A DNA stretch of 64,000 nt from Streptomyces sp. SID12488 (GCF_010548275.1 NZ_JAAGLT010000015.1:147695-211694); one strand, 5' to 3'. Shown: positions 1-8,753, counted from the stretch's first letter. The notes: generated from the sequence alone by a model not told the origin. Numbers and translations: made by a program.

Positions 1-92
1 GGGTGATTCCGCTGTACGTCGTACGGAAGCGGATCAAGCGGCTGGAGGCGCTGATGGCGGCGCCTCCGACCACGGCCCACGTCACGGTGTGA
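1..92 (+). CDS. C-terminal end of a truncated gene, function unknown
   Basis: Only the last 29 codons are inside the window, read in the frame starting at base 3 and ending with TGA at 90-92. The visible tail is basic (VRKRIKRLEAL) and then Ala/Pro/Thr-rich, as in many bacterial membrane or regulatory proteins, but this is too little to identify a family. Its stop overlaps the stop of the convergent serine hydrolase gene by 11 bases. The reading frame is inferred from the lack of stops and the convergent arrangement. Confidence 0.4.
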   Translation, partial: VIPLYVVRKRIKRLEALMAAPPTTAHVTV

Positions 93-1254
93 AGGCCGCC
101 TGCGCGATGCGTGCGGCGACGGGATTCAAGCCCTGGCCCTTCGCGTCGGTCGAGTTGACGCTGTAGACGAGGGTGCGGGACAGGTCGCGGGTGGCCGCGA
201 TGACCGAGTTGTAGCCCCATCGGCCGCCCGACTTCAGCCACACCTCCGTGCCGTCGGGGGTGACGTACCGCTGGAGGCCCGCGCTCATCGTGGCGCCGGG
301 TACGCCGGCCGGCAGCGTGAACATCTCCTCCAACTGCGTTCGCGGCACGACCCGCCCGCGGAACAGGGCGGTCAGGAACCGCTCCAGGTCGGCCGTCGTG
401 GAGATCATGGCGCCCGCCGCCCAGCTGTCCGTGGTGCCCCACACCGTGACGTCACGGAACTCCGTCGTGCCGTCCGCGCGCGCCACGGCCTGGTAGCCGT
501 GGTTGTGCGGCCCCCGGATGTCCGGATCGCTGCAGGGAAAGTACGTGTTCCGCATTCCCAGCGGGGCGAAGACCCGGCGGGTCGTCTCCTGCTCGTACGA
601 GTGGCCGGTGGTCCGCTCGATCAGCAGCCCGAGCACGGTGTAGTTGATGTTGAGGTAGTGCTGCTCGGTGCCCGGGGCGAACTCGGGCTTCTTGGCGGTG
701 GCGTCGGCGACCATCTCGCGGGGCGAGTGGAGGTCGAAGCGGCGCGCGTACCACTCCTCGAAGGTCGTACCTGTGCCGTCGGCGGCCGGGATGCCACTGG
801 TGTGGTTCAGGAGTTGGCGCACGGTCACGTGCTCGTACGTGCTGGGGATCAGGTCCGGAAGGTAGTGCCGGGCCGGTCGGCCGAGGTCCACCCTGCCCTC
901 CGCCGCGAGTTGGAGCACGACCGCCGCCGTGACCGCCTTCGTCGTCGAACCGGCCCGGAAACGCGCGTCCGGGTCCGCCGCCCGCCCGCTCGCCAGGTCG
1001 TGCACACCCGCGCTGCCGCGCCAGACGCCGCCGGTGCCTCCGACCCGTACGAGAGCCGCCGTCGCGTCCGCGTCCGGTAATCCGGCGAGCGCGGTCCGCA
1101 GCGCCTCCGCGTCCGGTGCCGTGCCCCGCGCGGTCGCCGGGTCGGAGGCGGCCGACGCGGGAACGGCGAGGGCACCGGCCGGCAGGGCGAGGGTGAGGGT
1201 GAGGACGGTCGCGAGGGCTGTGGCGCGGGCCGCGGTACGTGTGCGCATGTGCAT
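82..1254 (-). CDS. Secreted serine hydrolase, beta-lactamase / D-Ala-D-Ala carboxypeptidase fold
   Basis: The 390-residue protein starts at ATG 1254, with AGGAG six bases upstream. Residues 1-37 form a Sec signal peptide (basic start, long Leu/Ala/Thr core, Ala-rich cleavage region), so it acts outside the membrane. The penicillin-binding fold is marked by the S-x-x-K motif (S103-T-T-K106), a Y-L-N motif in YLNINYTVLG and a K-S-G triad near the C terminus (WLKSGGRWGY). This family includes D,D-carboxypeptidases, class C-like beta-lactamases and esterases; the substrate cannot be read from sequence. It is divergent from the sigma-factor gene, with about 295 bases between starts that should hold both promoters. 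An in-frame upstream extension to 1578 exists but would bury the signal peptide. Confidence 0.85.
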   Translation of the reverse strand: MHMRTRTAARATALATVLTLTLALPAGALAVPASAASDPATARGTAPDAEALRTALAGLPDADATAALVRVGGTGGVWRGSAGVHDLASGRAADPDARFRAGSTTKAVTAAVVLQLAAEGRVDLGRPARHYLPDLIPSTYEHVTVRQLLNHTSGIPAADGTGTTFEEWYARRFDLHSPREMVADATAKKPEFAPGTEQHYLNINYTVLGLLIERTTGHSYEQETTRRVFAPLGMRNTYFPCSDPDIRGPHNHGYQAVARADGTTEFRDVTVWGTTDSWAAGAMISTTADLERFLTALFRGRVVPRTQLEEMFTLPAGVPGATMSAGLQRYVTPDGTEVWLKSGGRWGYNSVIAATRDLSRTLVYSVNSTDAKGQGLNPVAARIAQAAFTP

Positions 1255-1549
1255 CGGCTTCTCCTGCTGGTGGCGGCTGGTGTTGATGCTCACATCCTTG
1301 ATCCTTACGGGCTGACGTGGATCGTCGTCGAGGAGGACACCGACCCTGGTCCCGGCCTGGGGGCAACAGGCGTACCGCATCCGGATCTTGCCGGGGTTCG
1401 CACCTAGGGCCCGTGTCCCGGGCGGCCGTGGGCAGGGGGCGAAAACTGTTATCGGTGGTGCCCCCCGACCGTCTCCTCGGGCGACCTGGCGGCGAACTGG
1501 TGTGCAACAGGGCGACGTAAGGTGCACACACGTACGAGAAGGGGCTTTT

Positions 1550-3250
1550 GTGGACGGGCGCCAGTGGAGTTCCACCATCGCTGCGGCGCAGGCCGGTGAC
1601 CGGCGGGCGCTGGACGAGCTGGTCGCGGGCTGGCTGCCGTTGGTCTACAACATCGTCGGCCGGGCCCTGAACGGTCACGCGGACGTCGACGACGTCGTGC
1701 AGGAGACCATGCTGCGGGCCGTGGACAACCTCGGCTCACTTCGCGACCCGGACAGCTTCCGGTCGTGGCTCGTCGCTATCGCGATGCGGCAGATCCGGGA
1801 CCGCGCCCGCCGCCGTACGACCGACACCCTGCGTGACGAGACCGCCGACGGAGCCGCCGACTTCGCCGAACTCACCGTGCTGAGGCTCCAGTTGGAGGGC
1901 CAGCGCCGCGAGGTCGCGGAAGCGGTGCGCTGGCTCGACGACGAGGACCGGCAGCTGCTGTCCCTGTGGTGGCTGGAGGTCGCGGGCGAACTCACCCGGC
2001 GTGAGCTGGCGGCTGCCCTCGGGATCAGCCGGCAGCACGCCGCCGTACGCGTCCAGCGGATGAAGGAGCGTCTGGAGGCCTCGCGCGGAATCGTACGGGC
2101 GCTCGGCGGCGCCTGCCCCGACCTGCGAGAACTGACCGTCCGCTGGGACGGCGACCCGGACTCGGTGTGGCGCAAGCGGCTGGCCCGGCACATCAGGGGG
2201 TGCGCGTACTGCGCGGGCCCCGGCGAGGCGGTCGTCGTACCGGCGGAACGGCTTCTCGTCGGCATCGCGCTCGTCCCGCTGCCCGTCGGCTTCACCCTGT
2301 CGCTGGCCTTCGGTGGCAAGACGGCCGTCGCCGCCACCACCGGTGCCTCCGTCGGCTGGTCGGGCAAGGTGCTCGGCGCCCTGACCAAACCAGCCGTCGC
2401 CCTGAGCGCCGGGGCGACGATCGTCGCGGGCGGCGCCTACGTCACGACGTACCCCGCGAAGGACCCGCCGCCGGCCGTCGCGGCCCCCACGGCCCGCCCC
2501 CATTCCCAGGCGCCCGTCACCTCCCCGCCCCGGTCCCCGTCGGCGTCGCCCTCTCCCACCCTTTCCCCCTCACCCTCCACCTCGCCCACTCCCACCCCGT
2601 CGGCGACGCGGCCGAAGTCGGCCCCGTACGGCACGGTCGTCGACGCCGTCGACACGGCGCCCGACCCGAACGCACGGCCCGCGGCCCTCCCGCGCCGGCC
2701 CGAGGCCGGGATCACCAGCACCGGCGGCGCGCACGCCACCATGAACCACCGCGGGGACAGCGTGACGCTCACCGGCCAGGGCTATGTCCTCGTCCGCTGG
2801 CAGATCTCACCGCAGTACCGGGCCGGCAGCCTGGTCATGCCGGCCTGGACCGGCCTGAAGGGCAGGCTCTTCCACGTGGCCTCGGGCGGTGGCCGCCGGA
2901 TGGACGACCGGGTCAGCGGCACCGACAGCTCGGCCACCGGCATGGGCAGCTCGGCCACCGGCTACGCCGTCCCGCCGGCCGGCACCCAGCAGATGTGGCA
3001 GAACGAGTACTTCTACGTCGACGGCAGCGTCACCCTCACCGTGAACGAACGGGGCGCCGACTACGGCCTGAACGTCTTCCCGACGACCTGGGACAACGTG
3101 GAGGGCGACGTCACCAGCGGACCCCCCGATGGCGCCACCCGCTACGGCCTGGTCCGCGACACCGGCAAGGACGACACCCCCGTCCCGCAGTACGTCACCC
3201 GGGCGACCCCGGCCGATCCGGCGACCGTGGCTCAGGAGTCCCGGGTGTAG
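1550..3250 (+). CDS. ECF-type sigma factor with fused zinc anti-sigma-like motif and long C-terminal extension
   Basis: A GTG start at 1550 preceded by GAGAAGGGG gives 566 residues, about three times a normal ECF sigma factor. Sigma region 2 lies at roughly residues 10-85 (VDDVVQETMLRAV) and region 4 with its helix-turn-helix at about 125-175 (RRELAAALGISRQHAAVRVQ). Then H214-I-R-G-C218-A-Y-C221 matches the H-x3-C-x2-C signature of zinc-binding anti-sigma factors. Two hydrophobic stretches follow (about 233-253 and 284-303), then a Pro/Ser/Thr linker (about 305-360) and a beta-rich C-terminal region of about 180 residues that I do not recognise. Sigma factors fused to a membrane tail and a possible sensor domain are known in actinobacterial ECF groups. 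No separate anti-sigma gene is adjacent, which fits an all-in-one design. If both hydrophobic segments span the membrane, the C-terminal domain would be cytoplasmic; if only one does, it is outside. Confidence 0.85.
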   Translation: MDGRQWSSTIAAAQAGDRRALDELVAGWLPLVYNIVGRALNGHADVDDVVQETMLRAVDNLGSLRDPDSFRSWLVAIAMRQIRDRARRRTTDTLRDETADGAADFAELTVLRLQLEGQRREVAEAVRWLDDEDRQLLSLWWLEVAGELTRRELAAALGISRQHAAVRVQRMKERLEASRGIVRALGGACPDLRELTVRWDGDPDSVWRKRLARHIRGCAYCAGPGEAVVVPAERLLVGIALVPLPVGFTLSLAFGGKTAVAATTGASVGWSGKVLGALTKPAVALSAGATIVAGGAYVTTYPAKDPPPAVAAPTARPHSQAPVTSPPRSPSASPSPTLSPSPSTSPTPTPSATRPKSAPYGTVVDAVDTAPDPNARPAALPRRPEAGITSTGGAHATMNHRGDSVTLTGQGYVLVRWQISPQYRAGSLVMPAWTGLKGRLFHVASGGGRRMDDRVSGTDSSATGMGSSATGYAVPPAGTQQMWQNEYFYVDGSVTLTVNERGADYGLNVFPTTWDNVEGDVTSGPPDGATRYGLVRDTGKDDTPVPQYVTRATPADPATVAQESRV

Positions 3251-3274
3251 GGAGCCGCCAGCAGCGGAGCCGCG

Positions 3275-3958
3275 TCACCCCTTGCGCAGCGCGCACAGCG
3301 TGTCGATCCGGTTGGTGGTGATCGAGTCGACGCCGGCGTCCAGCAGCCGCCGGATGGAACGACGGGTGTCCGGAGTCCACACCGACAGCAGACAGCCGTC
3401 CCGGTGCACCCGCGCCACGAGCCTCCGGTCGACCAGGGTGAAGCGGTAGTTGAGCCAGCGCGGGCGTACGGCCGCGAGCAGGGCGGGGCGCGGCGGTGCG
3501 ACGCTCTTCCAGGTCAGGGCGATCTCGGCGGACGGGTCGGCCGCGCGCACCGCGAGCATCGCCGAGGCGTCCGCGCAGTAGTACACGCGTTCCTCCGCCG
3601 CGCACTCCCGGACCATGTCCGTCACCCGTCGTACCGCGCGCGCGTCGGGCGACCCCGGCAGATCGATCATCACCCGGCTGCCCTCGGTCGCGGCCAACGC
3701 CTCCGCGAGCGTCGGCACCCCGCCCTCCGTCAGCCCGCGTACCTCGGCCGCCGACAGCACGGCCAGCGGCCGGTCCCGCTCCCACAGCCGCTTCAGCGTC
3801 GCGTCGTGCAGCAGCACGGGAACGCCGTCCCGGGTGAGCCGTACGTCGATCTCGACCGCGTCCGCGCCCTGGTCGAGCGCGGAACGCAGCGAGTCGGTCG
3901 TGTTCTCACGGACGCGGTAGGGGTCGCCGCGATGGGCCACGGCGGTCACGTTCTGCAT
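3275..3958 (-). CDS. Glycerophosphodiester phosphodiesterase
   Basis: The 227-residue protein begins at ATG 3958 with V-A-H-R-G-D, the family's N-terminal catalytic histidine segment. It continues with E-N-T, VEIDVRLTRDGVPVLLHD and a later DLPG motif, covering the metal-binding glutamate/aspartate and second histidine of the TIM-barrel GDPD family. The reaction is hydrolysis of glycerophosphodiesters to glycerol 3-phosphate and an alcohol. No signal peptide is visible, so it should be cytoplasmic. It converges on the sigma-factor gene with only 24 bases between stops. Its start lies 36 bases after the stop of the same-strand deaminase gene, so the two may be cotranscribed. Confidence 0.9.
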   Translation of the reverse strand: MQNVTAVAHRGDPYRVRENTTDSLRSALDQGADAVEIDVRLTRDGVPVLLHDATLKRLWERDRPLAVLSAAEVRGLTEGGVPTLAEALAATEGSRVMIDLPGSPDARAVRRVTDMVRECAAEERVYYCADASAMLAVRAADPSAEIALTWKSVAPPRPALLAAVRPRWLNYRFTLVDRRLVARVHRDGCLLSVWTPDTRRSIRRLLDAGVDSITTNRIDTLCALRKG

Positions 3959-3994
3959 GGGCCCATTGTGCGTGGGCGGGGCCGGTGGTGTTTG

Positions 3995-5059
3995 TCAGGG
4001 GGCGAGCCATGCCGAGGTGTAGGTGTCGATCTCGGCGGCCAGCGCGGCCTTGCCCGCCGGGTCGAGGAAGGAGGCCTCGACGGCGTTCTTGGCGAGGTCG
4101 GCGAGACCCCACTCGTCGAGGTCCAGCAGCCGGGCGGCGACCGCGTACTCGCTGTTGAGATCGGTGCCGAACATCGGCGGGTCGTCGGAGTTGATCGTGA
4201 CGAGGACGCCGGCCCGCACGAACTCCTTGATGGGGTGCTCGTCGAGTGTGCGGACCGCGCGCGTGGCGATGTTGGAGGTCGGGCAGACCTCCAGGGCGAT
4301 GCGCTGCTCGGCGAGGTGCGCGAGCAGTTCGGGGTCCTGCGCGGAACTCGTACCGTGGCCGATGCGTTCCGCGCGCAGATGGTTCAGCGCGTCCCAGACC
4401 GTCTCCGGGCCGGTGGTCTCGCCTGCGTGCGGCACCGACCGCAGTCCGGCGGCGATCGCCCGGTCGAAGTACGGCTTGAACTGCGGCCTGGGTACGCCGA
4501 TCTCGGGTCCGCCGAGCCCGAACGAGACCAGCCCCTCCGGGCGCAGCCGGTCGTCGGTGGCGAGCCGCACGGTCTCCTCGGCCGCTTCGAGCCCGGCCTC
4601 GCCCGGGATGTCGAAGCACCAGCGCAGTACGGTCCCGAACTCGGCCTCGGCCGACTTGCGGGCGTCCTCGATCGCGTCCATGAAGGCGCGCGCGTCGATG
4701 CCGCGGCGGACGGAGGAGAACGGGGTGATGGTCAGCTCGGCGTACCGGACCTGCTGCCGGGCCATGTCCCGGGCGATCTCGTACGTCAGCAGCCGTACGT
4801 CCTCGGGGGTCCGGATGAGGTCCACGACGGACAGATACACCTTGATGAAGTGGGCGAAGTCCGTGAACGTGAAGAAGTCGGCCAGGGCCTCGGGATCGGT
4901 GGGCACCTGGGAGTCGGGGTGGCGGGCGGCCAGCTGCGAGACGATCCGGGGGGAGGCGGAGCCGACGTGGTGGACGTGCAGTTCGGCCTTGGGCAGCCCG
5001 GCGATGAAGGCGTGCGGGTCAGGGGCGGCGGCTGCGGCAGGCTGGTGGTGGTCGCTCAA
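3995..5059 (-). CDS. Adenosine deaminase-family enzyme, probably aminodeoxyfutalosine deaminase
   Basis: The 354-residue TIM-barrel amidohydrolase has the metal-binding H28-V-H30 near the N terminus, then HAGETTGPETVWDAL, RIGHGTS, the LEVCPTSN segment and the INSDDPPMFG metal/catalytic segment. In true adenosine deaminases the first loop reads H-x-H-L-D-G, and the aspartate contacts the ribose 5'-hydroxyl. Here it reads H-V-H-H-V32-G-S, so that contact is missing. COG1816 enzymes with this type of loop, including from memory S. coelicolor SCO5662, deaminate 6-amino-6-deoxyfutalosine in the futalosine route to menaquinone, whose substrate is modified at the 5' carbon. I therefore favour that role, while general databases would call it add. 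GGAACCCTTGAGCG precedes the ATG at 5059, a weak ribosome site. Confidence 0.85.
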   Translation of the reverse strand: MSDHHQPAAAAAPDPHAFIAGLPKAELHVHHVGSASPRIVSQLAARHPDSQVPTDPEALADFFTFTDFAHFIKVYLSVVDLIRTPEDVRLLTYEIARDMARQQVRYAELTITPFSSVRRGIDARAFMDAIEDARKSAEAEFGTVLRWCFDIPGEAGLEAAEETVRLATDDRLRPEGLVSFGLGGPEIGVPRPQFKPYFDRAIAAGLRSVPHAGETTGPETVWDALNHLRAERIGHGTSSAQDPELLAHLAEQRIALEVCPTSNIATRAVRTLDEHPIKEFVRAGVLVTINSDDPPMFGTDLNSEYAVAARLLDLDEWGLADLAKNAVEASFLDPAGKAALAAEIDTYTSAWLAP

Positions 5060-5280
5060 GGGTTCCTCCCCGGGAACGGCGCCCCGGATCGTGCGACGGT
5101 CGGCGGGACGCAGGTGATCGGCTGATCGATGACTCGGGGATCATCGTAGGCCGGGCCCACGGGGAGACGCCTGTGGATTCCGCCGCAGGGCGGGAGGGGG
5201 CGGGGAGAGCGCAGATGCCCCGTCGCCCGGTGATCGCGGGCCGTAGCATGACGGAACGCACGAACGAGGGGACCCCACGC

Positions 5281-6288
5281 ATGTCCGACGCCGCGCAGCC
5301 GCCGCACCCACCGGAGAACATCCCCGGGGAGGGGGCGAGTTCCGAGGGCGCGGCGACCGGGGAAACCGTCAGCGCAAGCCCCGCGAACGGCACACCCGCG
5401 CGGGTCCCGCTGGACAAGCCTCCGGCCGGACCCGCCACCGGCGGCACGACCGTCTCCGACGCCGAGTTCAATCCCTGGGCACCGCCGGCAGCGGAGACCC
5501 CTCGCTCGGGTTCCGCCCCCGAGGGCCCCGGCAGCACGGTGTTCTGGAACAACGGCGACACCACCCCGCCACCCCCCGGTGTCCACCACCACCCCACGGC
5601 CACCTCGACGCCCGCGGCCACCACGCCCCCGCCGGGTGCCCACACAGGTCCGCCCATACCCCAGGCCTCCCAGCCCTGGGCCAACCCCTTCGCGGCCCCC
5701 GGCGCTCCCGCGGCAGGCACCCCGCAGGACAACCCCTTCGCACCCCCCACCCCGCACTCCTCCTACGCCCAGCCCGCCGCGCCGGGTGAGCCGGTCCCCC
5801 CGCCGCCCGTAGCACCCGACGGCCCCGGACAGGCCCCGTACGGCTACCCGTCGTACCCGACCTACCCGTCCGATCGGCAGGACTACGGCTACCCGCAGCA
5901 GCCCGGATACGCCGTCGGCCCCGCGCATCCCGCGCCCCCGATGTACGGCGGCACCGGCTACGGCTGGGCCCCCATGGCGCCTCAGCCGATGAACGGCATG
6001 GGCACGGCCTCGCTCGTGATCGGCATCATCTCGGCTGTCTTCTTCTGCCTCTGGCCGCTGGCGATCATCCTGGGCATCCTCGCCGTGGTGTTCGGCCTGA
6101 TCGCCCGTGGCAGGGCCCGCCGGGGCCAGGCGACCAACGCGGGCCAGGCGCTGGCCGGAATCATCTGTGGTGGCGTCGCCATCGTCCTCGCCGTGACGGT
6201 CGGCGTCCTCATCATCGCGTTCGGCGAAGAGGGGTCCGCGGACGACTTCGATGGCGGTTACTCGACCTCCCTGTCCCAGCAGGTCTAG
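5281..6288 (+). CDS. Proline-rich DUF4190 membrane protein
   Basis: Start at ATG 5281 behind GAGGGG gives 335 residues. The first 235 or so are low-complexity Pro/Ala/Gly/Thr with Tyr-Pro repeats near 190-230 (YPSYPTYPSDRQDYGYPQQ), probably disordered and cytoplasmic. The C-terminal 90 residues hold two hydrophobic helices around a short basic loop (FGLIARGRARRGQATNAGQALAG), the DUF4190 pattern, followed by an acidic tail. Such proteins are common in Streptomyces and have no known biochemical role. It is divergent from the deaminase gene and stands alone before the NADAR gene. Confidence 0.8.
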   Translation: MSDAAQPPHPPENIPGEGASSEGAATGETVSASPANGTPARVPLDKPPAGPATGGTTVSDAEFNPWAPPAAETPRSGSAPEGPGSTVFWNNGDTTPPPPGVHHHPTATSTPAATTPPPGAHTGPPIPQASQPWANPFAAPGAPAAGTPQDNPFAPPTPHSSYAQPAAPGEPVPPPPVAPDGPGQAPYGYPSYPTYPSDRQDYGYPQQPGYAVGPAHPAPPMYGGTGYGWAPMAPQPMNGMGTASLVIGIISAVFFCLWPLAIILGILAVVFGLIARGRARRGQATNAGQALAGIICGGVAIVLAVTVGVLIIAFGEEGSADDFDGGYSTSLSQQV

Positions 6289-6420
6289 CGAGCGGGCCCG
6301 GTGAGCGGGTCGAACGGGCCGCGTCGGGCAGGCGGAGCCGAGCGGCCCCGGGAAGGCCGGGTGCGAAATCCGTACCCCGGTGTCCGTGGCGTGGGCCCCG
6401 GGACAGGCCTTTGCCCAGCC

Positions 6421-7053
6421 TTAGCCCCGCAACCGCTCCCGTGCCGCCATCAGCGCGAACCCGAGCAGGTTCGGCCCCCGCCACCGCTCGGGGTCCATCG
6501 CCGCCTCGTCGTCCGCGGCGAGTCCGATGCCCCAGACGCGGTCGACCGGGCTCGCCTCCACCAGGACGCGCTCGCCGGTACCCAGCAGAAAGCCCTGCAG
6601 GTCACTGTGGGCGGCGAACTTGTGGACGCTGCCCTCGACCACGATCCCGAACCGCTCGCGCTCCCACACGGCCTGGTCGAAGCCGCGCACGAGCCGGCCG
6701 GCCTTCTTCGCCAGTGCCGGGTTCGGTGCCGAGATCGCTCGCTGCTCCGCCTCCGCGTCCTCGAACAGGCGGGCCTTGGCGGCCATCATCCAGTGCTCGG
6801 CCGTCGCGTACTCGACTCCGTCGACCGAAAACGCCGCCGGCCACCACTGGCTGAGACAGCTCGCTCCCACGCGGCCGTCGGGGCGGGGCCGGTGCCCCCA
6901 GAAGTGCAGGTACTTGACCCGGGCCCCCGCACGGACTTCCCTGGTCAGGGCCTCCAAAGAATCGATCTGCCCCGACTGCTCCGGGTTGGCGGTGTTGGCG
7001 GTGTTCGTGCCGAGTTTCCCCATGCACGCGAGTCTGGCAGCCACCACTGACAT
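6421..7053 (-). CDS. NADAR-domain protein (YbiA/COG3236 family N-glycosidase)
   Basis: The NADAR fold is visible from YLHFWGHRP, through SQWWPAAFSVDGVEYATAEHWMMAAKA and the VWERERFGIVVEGSVHKF segment, to DRVWGIGLA and RGPNLLGFALM at the C terminus. NADAR proteins cleave N-glycosidic bonds; described substrates include riboflavin-pathway intermediates and ADP-ribosylated guanine. Which applies here cannot be told from sequence. I chose ATG 7053 (210 residues) because GAGGGA lies five bases upstream. ATG 7023 is a shorter alternative and in-frame starts extend to 7146. The product lacks a signal peptide and is cytoplasmic. The gene is divergent from the putrescine operon, and its 5' region abuts the inverted repeats at 7095-7138. 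Confidence 0.85.
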   Translation of the reverse strand: MSVVAARLACMGKLGTNTANTANPEQSGQIDSLEALTREVRAGARVKYLHFWGHRPRPDGRVGASCLSQWWPAAFSVDGVEYATAEHWMMAAKARLFEDAEAEQRAISAPNPALAKKAGRLVRGFDQAVWERERFGIVVEGSVHKFAAHSDLQGFLLGTGERVLVEASPVDRVWGIGLAADDEAAMDPERWRGPNLLGFALMAARERLRG

Positions 7054-7094
7054 CGCGTCCCTCATTTCCCATCCCGCTGGACACCTCGTCGACA

Positions 7095-7138
7095 GATTCC
7101 GTCGCGTAACCAAATGGCAACAACGGAATCCCTTGTTG
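7095..7138. promoter_or_regulatory. Interleaved inverted repeats upstream of the polyamine operon
   Basis: GATTCCG (7095-7101) and CGGAATC (7124-7130) are exact reverse complements 22 bases apart. CAACAA (7118-7123) and TTGTTG (7133-7138) are exact reverse complements nine bases apart. They overlap in the 176-base gap between the divergent NADAR and aldehyde dehydrogenase genes, about 100 bases before the latter's ATG. The arrangement looks like a repressor or activator site controlling the polyamine genes. No cognate regulator is adjacent, so the assignment is inference. Confidence 0.45.
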
Positions 7139-7229
7139 GAGTCCACTTACTCTGTCAGGATCGGCACTCAAATCGACCTGGAGCTACGTTGACCCCCGCA
7201 GTACGGGGCGGGCGACGGAGGAGAGCGAC

Positions 7230-8753
7230 ATGCACATTCCGGGCCATCGCTTCCCGGCGCAGGAGCGGCTCGCGGCCGGCGCGCAGTACATCGCGGGCCG
7301 TCTGACGCGCGGCACCTCAGGCCGTACGCACGAGGTCGTCGATCCAGCCACCGGCGAGGCGGTCTACACCTACGAGCTGGCCGGTCACGACGACGTGGAC
7401 GCCGCCGTCGCCGCCGCACGCGCGGCCTTCCCGAGCTGGGCCGGGGCCACGCCGGGCGAGCGTTCCGACGCGCTGCACCGTTTCGCCGCCGTCCTCGCCG
7501 AGCGCGCCGAGGAGTTCGCGCGCGCCGAGTCCCTCCAGTGCGGCAAGCCGCTCAAGCTGACCCGCGAGTTCGACGTGCCGGGGACGATCGACAACACCGC
7601 GTTCTTCGCCGGTGCCGCCCGGCACCTCCAGGGACAGTCGGCCGGGGAGTACTCCGGTGACCACACCTCGTACGTCCGCCGGGAACCCATCGGCGTCGTC
7701 GGGTCCATCGCGCCCTGGAACTATCCCCTCCAGATGGCCGCCTGGAAGATCCTCCCGGCGATCGCGGCCGGCAACACGATCGTGCTCAAGCCCGCCGAGC
7801 TGACCCCGCTGACCTCGCTCCTCTTCGCCGAGGCGGCCACCGCGGCCGGCATTCCGGACGGGGTGATCAATGTCGTCACCGGGACCGGCAAGGAAGCCGG
7901 TGAGTATCTCGTCGGGCATCCCGATGTCGTCATGACGTCCTTCACCGGGTCCACCGCCGTCGGCAAGCGTGTCGCCGAGGTCGCCACCGCCACCGTCAAG
8001 CGGCTCCATCTGGAACTGGGCGGCAAGGCACCCTTCGTCGTCTTCGACGACGCCGATCTCGACGCCGCCGTCAACGGCGCCGTCGCGGGCTCGCTCATCA
8101 ACACCGGGCAGGACTGCACGGCCGCCACGCGCGCGTACGTGCAACGGCCGCTGTACGAGGAGTTCGTCGCGAGAACGGCCGCCCTCATGGACACCGTCCG
8201 GCTCGGTGATCCGTTCGCCCCGGGCACCGACCTCGGGCCGCTCATCTCGCACGCGCAGCGCGACCGCGTCGCCGGTTTCGTCGAGCGGGCGCGTGCCTAC
8301 GCGCGCGTGGTGGCAGGCGGGGAGGCTCCCCAGGGGGAGCTGAAGAGCGGCGCCTACTACCGGCCCACCCTGATCGCCGACGCCGCCCAGGACAGCGAGA
8401 TCGTGCAGTCCGAGATCTTCGGGCCGGTGCTCGTCGTACTCCCCTTCGACAGCGACGACGAGGGCATCCGGCTCGCCAACGACACGCCGTACGGGCTTGC
8501 CGCCTCCGTCTGGAGCCGGGACGTCTACCGGGCGAACCGCGCCACCCGCGAGATCAAGGCGGGCTGCGTGTGGGTCAACGACCACATTCCGATCATCAGC
8601 GAGATGCCCCACGGGGGGTACAAGGCGTCCGGCTTCGGCAAGGACATGTCCACGTACTCGTTCGAGGAGTACACACAGATCAAGCACGTCATGTTCGACA
8701 ACACCGCGGTTGCCCGCAAGGACTGGCACCGCACGATCTTCGGGGACCGCTGA
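7230..8753 (+). CDS. Gamma-aminobutyraldehyde / gamma-glutamyl-gamma-aminobutyraldehyde dehydrogenase
   Basis: This 507-residue NAD(P)-dependent aldehyde dehydrogenase starts at ATG 7230 behind GGAGGAGAG. It shows the cofactor segment SIAPWNYPLQMA, KPAELTPLT, FTGSTAVGKRV, the general-base glutamate in LELGGKAPFVVF, the catalytic cysteine in GQDCTAATRA and EIFGPVLVV. It heads a run with a PotDABC-type importer and a PuuB-like oxidase, which points to oxidation of 4-aminobutyraldehyde (putrescine oxidase/transaminase route) or its gamma-glutamyl derivative (Puu route) to the GABA-level product. Sequence alone does not separate PatD/Prr from PuuC. Confidence 0.88.
   Translation: MHIPGHRFPAQERLAAGAQYIAGRLTRGTSGRTHEVVDPATGEAVYTYELAGHDDVDAAVAAARAAFPSWAGATPGERSDALHRFAAVLAERAEEFARAESLQCGKPLKLTREFDVPGTIDNTAFFAGAARHLQGQSAGEYSGDHTSYVRREPIGVVGSIAPWNYPLQMAAWKILPAIAAGNTIVLKPAELTPLTSLLFAEAATAAGIPDGVINVVTGTGKEAGEYLVGHPDVVMTSFTGSTAVGKRVAEVATATVKRLHLELGGKAPFVVFDDADLDAAVNGAVAGSLINTGQDCTAATRAYVQRPLYEEFVARTAALMDTVRLGDPFAPGTDLGPLISHAQRDRVAGFVERARAYARVVAGGEAPQGELKSGAYYRPTLIADAAQDSEIVQSEIFGPVLVVLPFDSDDEGIRLANDTPYGLAASVWSRDVYRANRATREIKAGCVWVNDHIPIISEMPHGGYKASGFGKDMSTYSFEEYTQIKHVMFDNTAVARKDWHRTIFGDR

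Noticed and set aside
1388..1549. Upstream extension of the sigma-factor gene to 1388
   Set aside because: The added sequence is Arg/Pro/Gly-rich, has no ribosome site and covers the divergent promoter region; GTG 1550 follows GAGAAGGGG and opens at sigma region 2.
82..1578. A 498-residue version of the serine hydrolase starting at 1578
   Set aside because: The extra 108 residues overlap the sigma-factor start, lack protein-like composition and would bury the clear signal peptide that begins at 1254.
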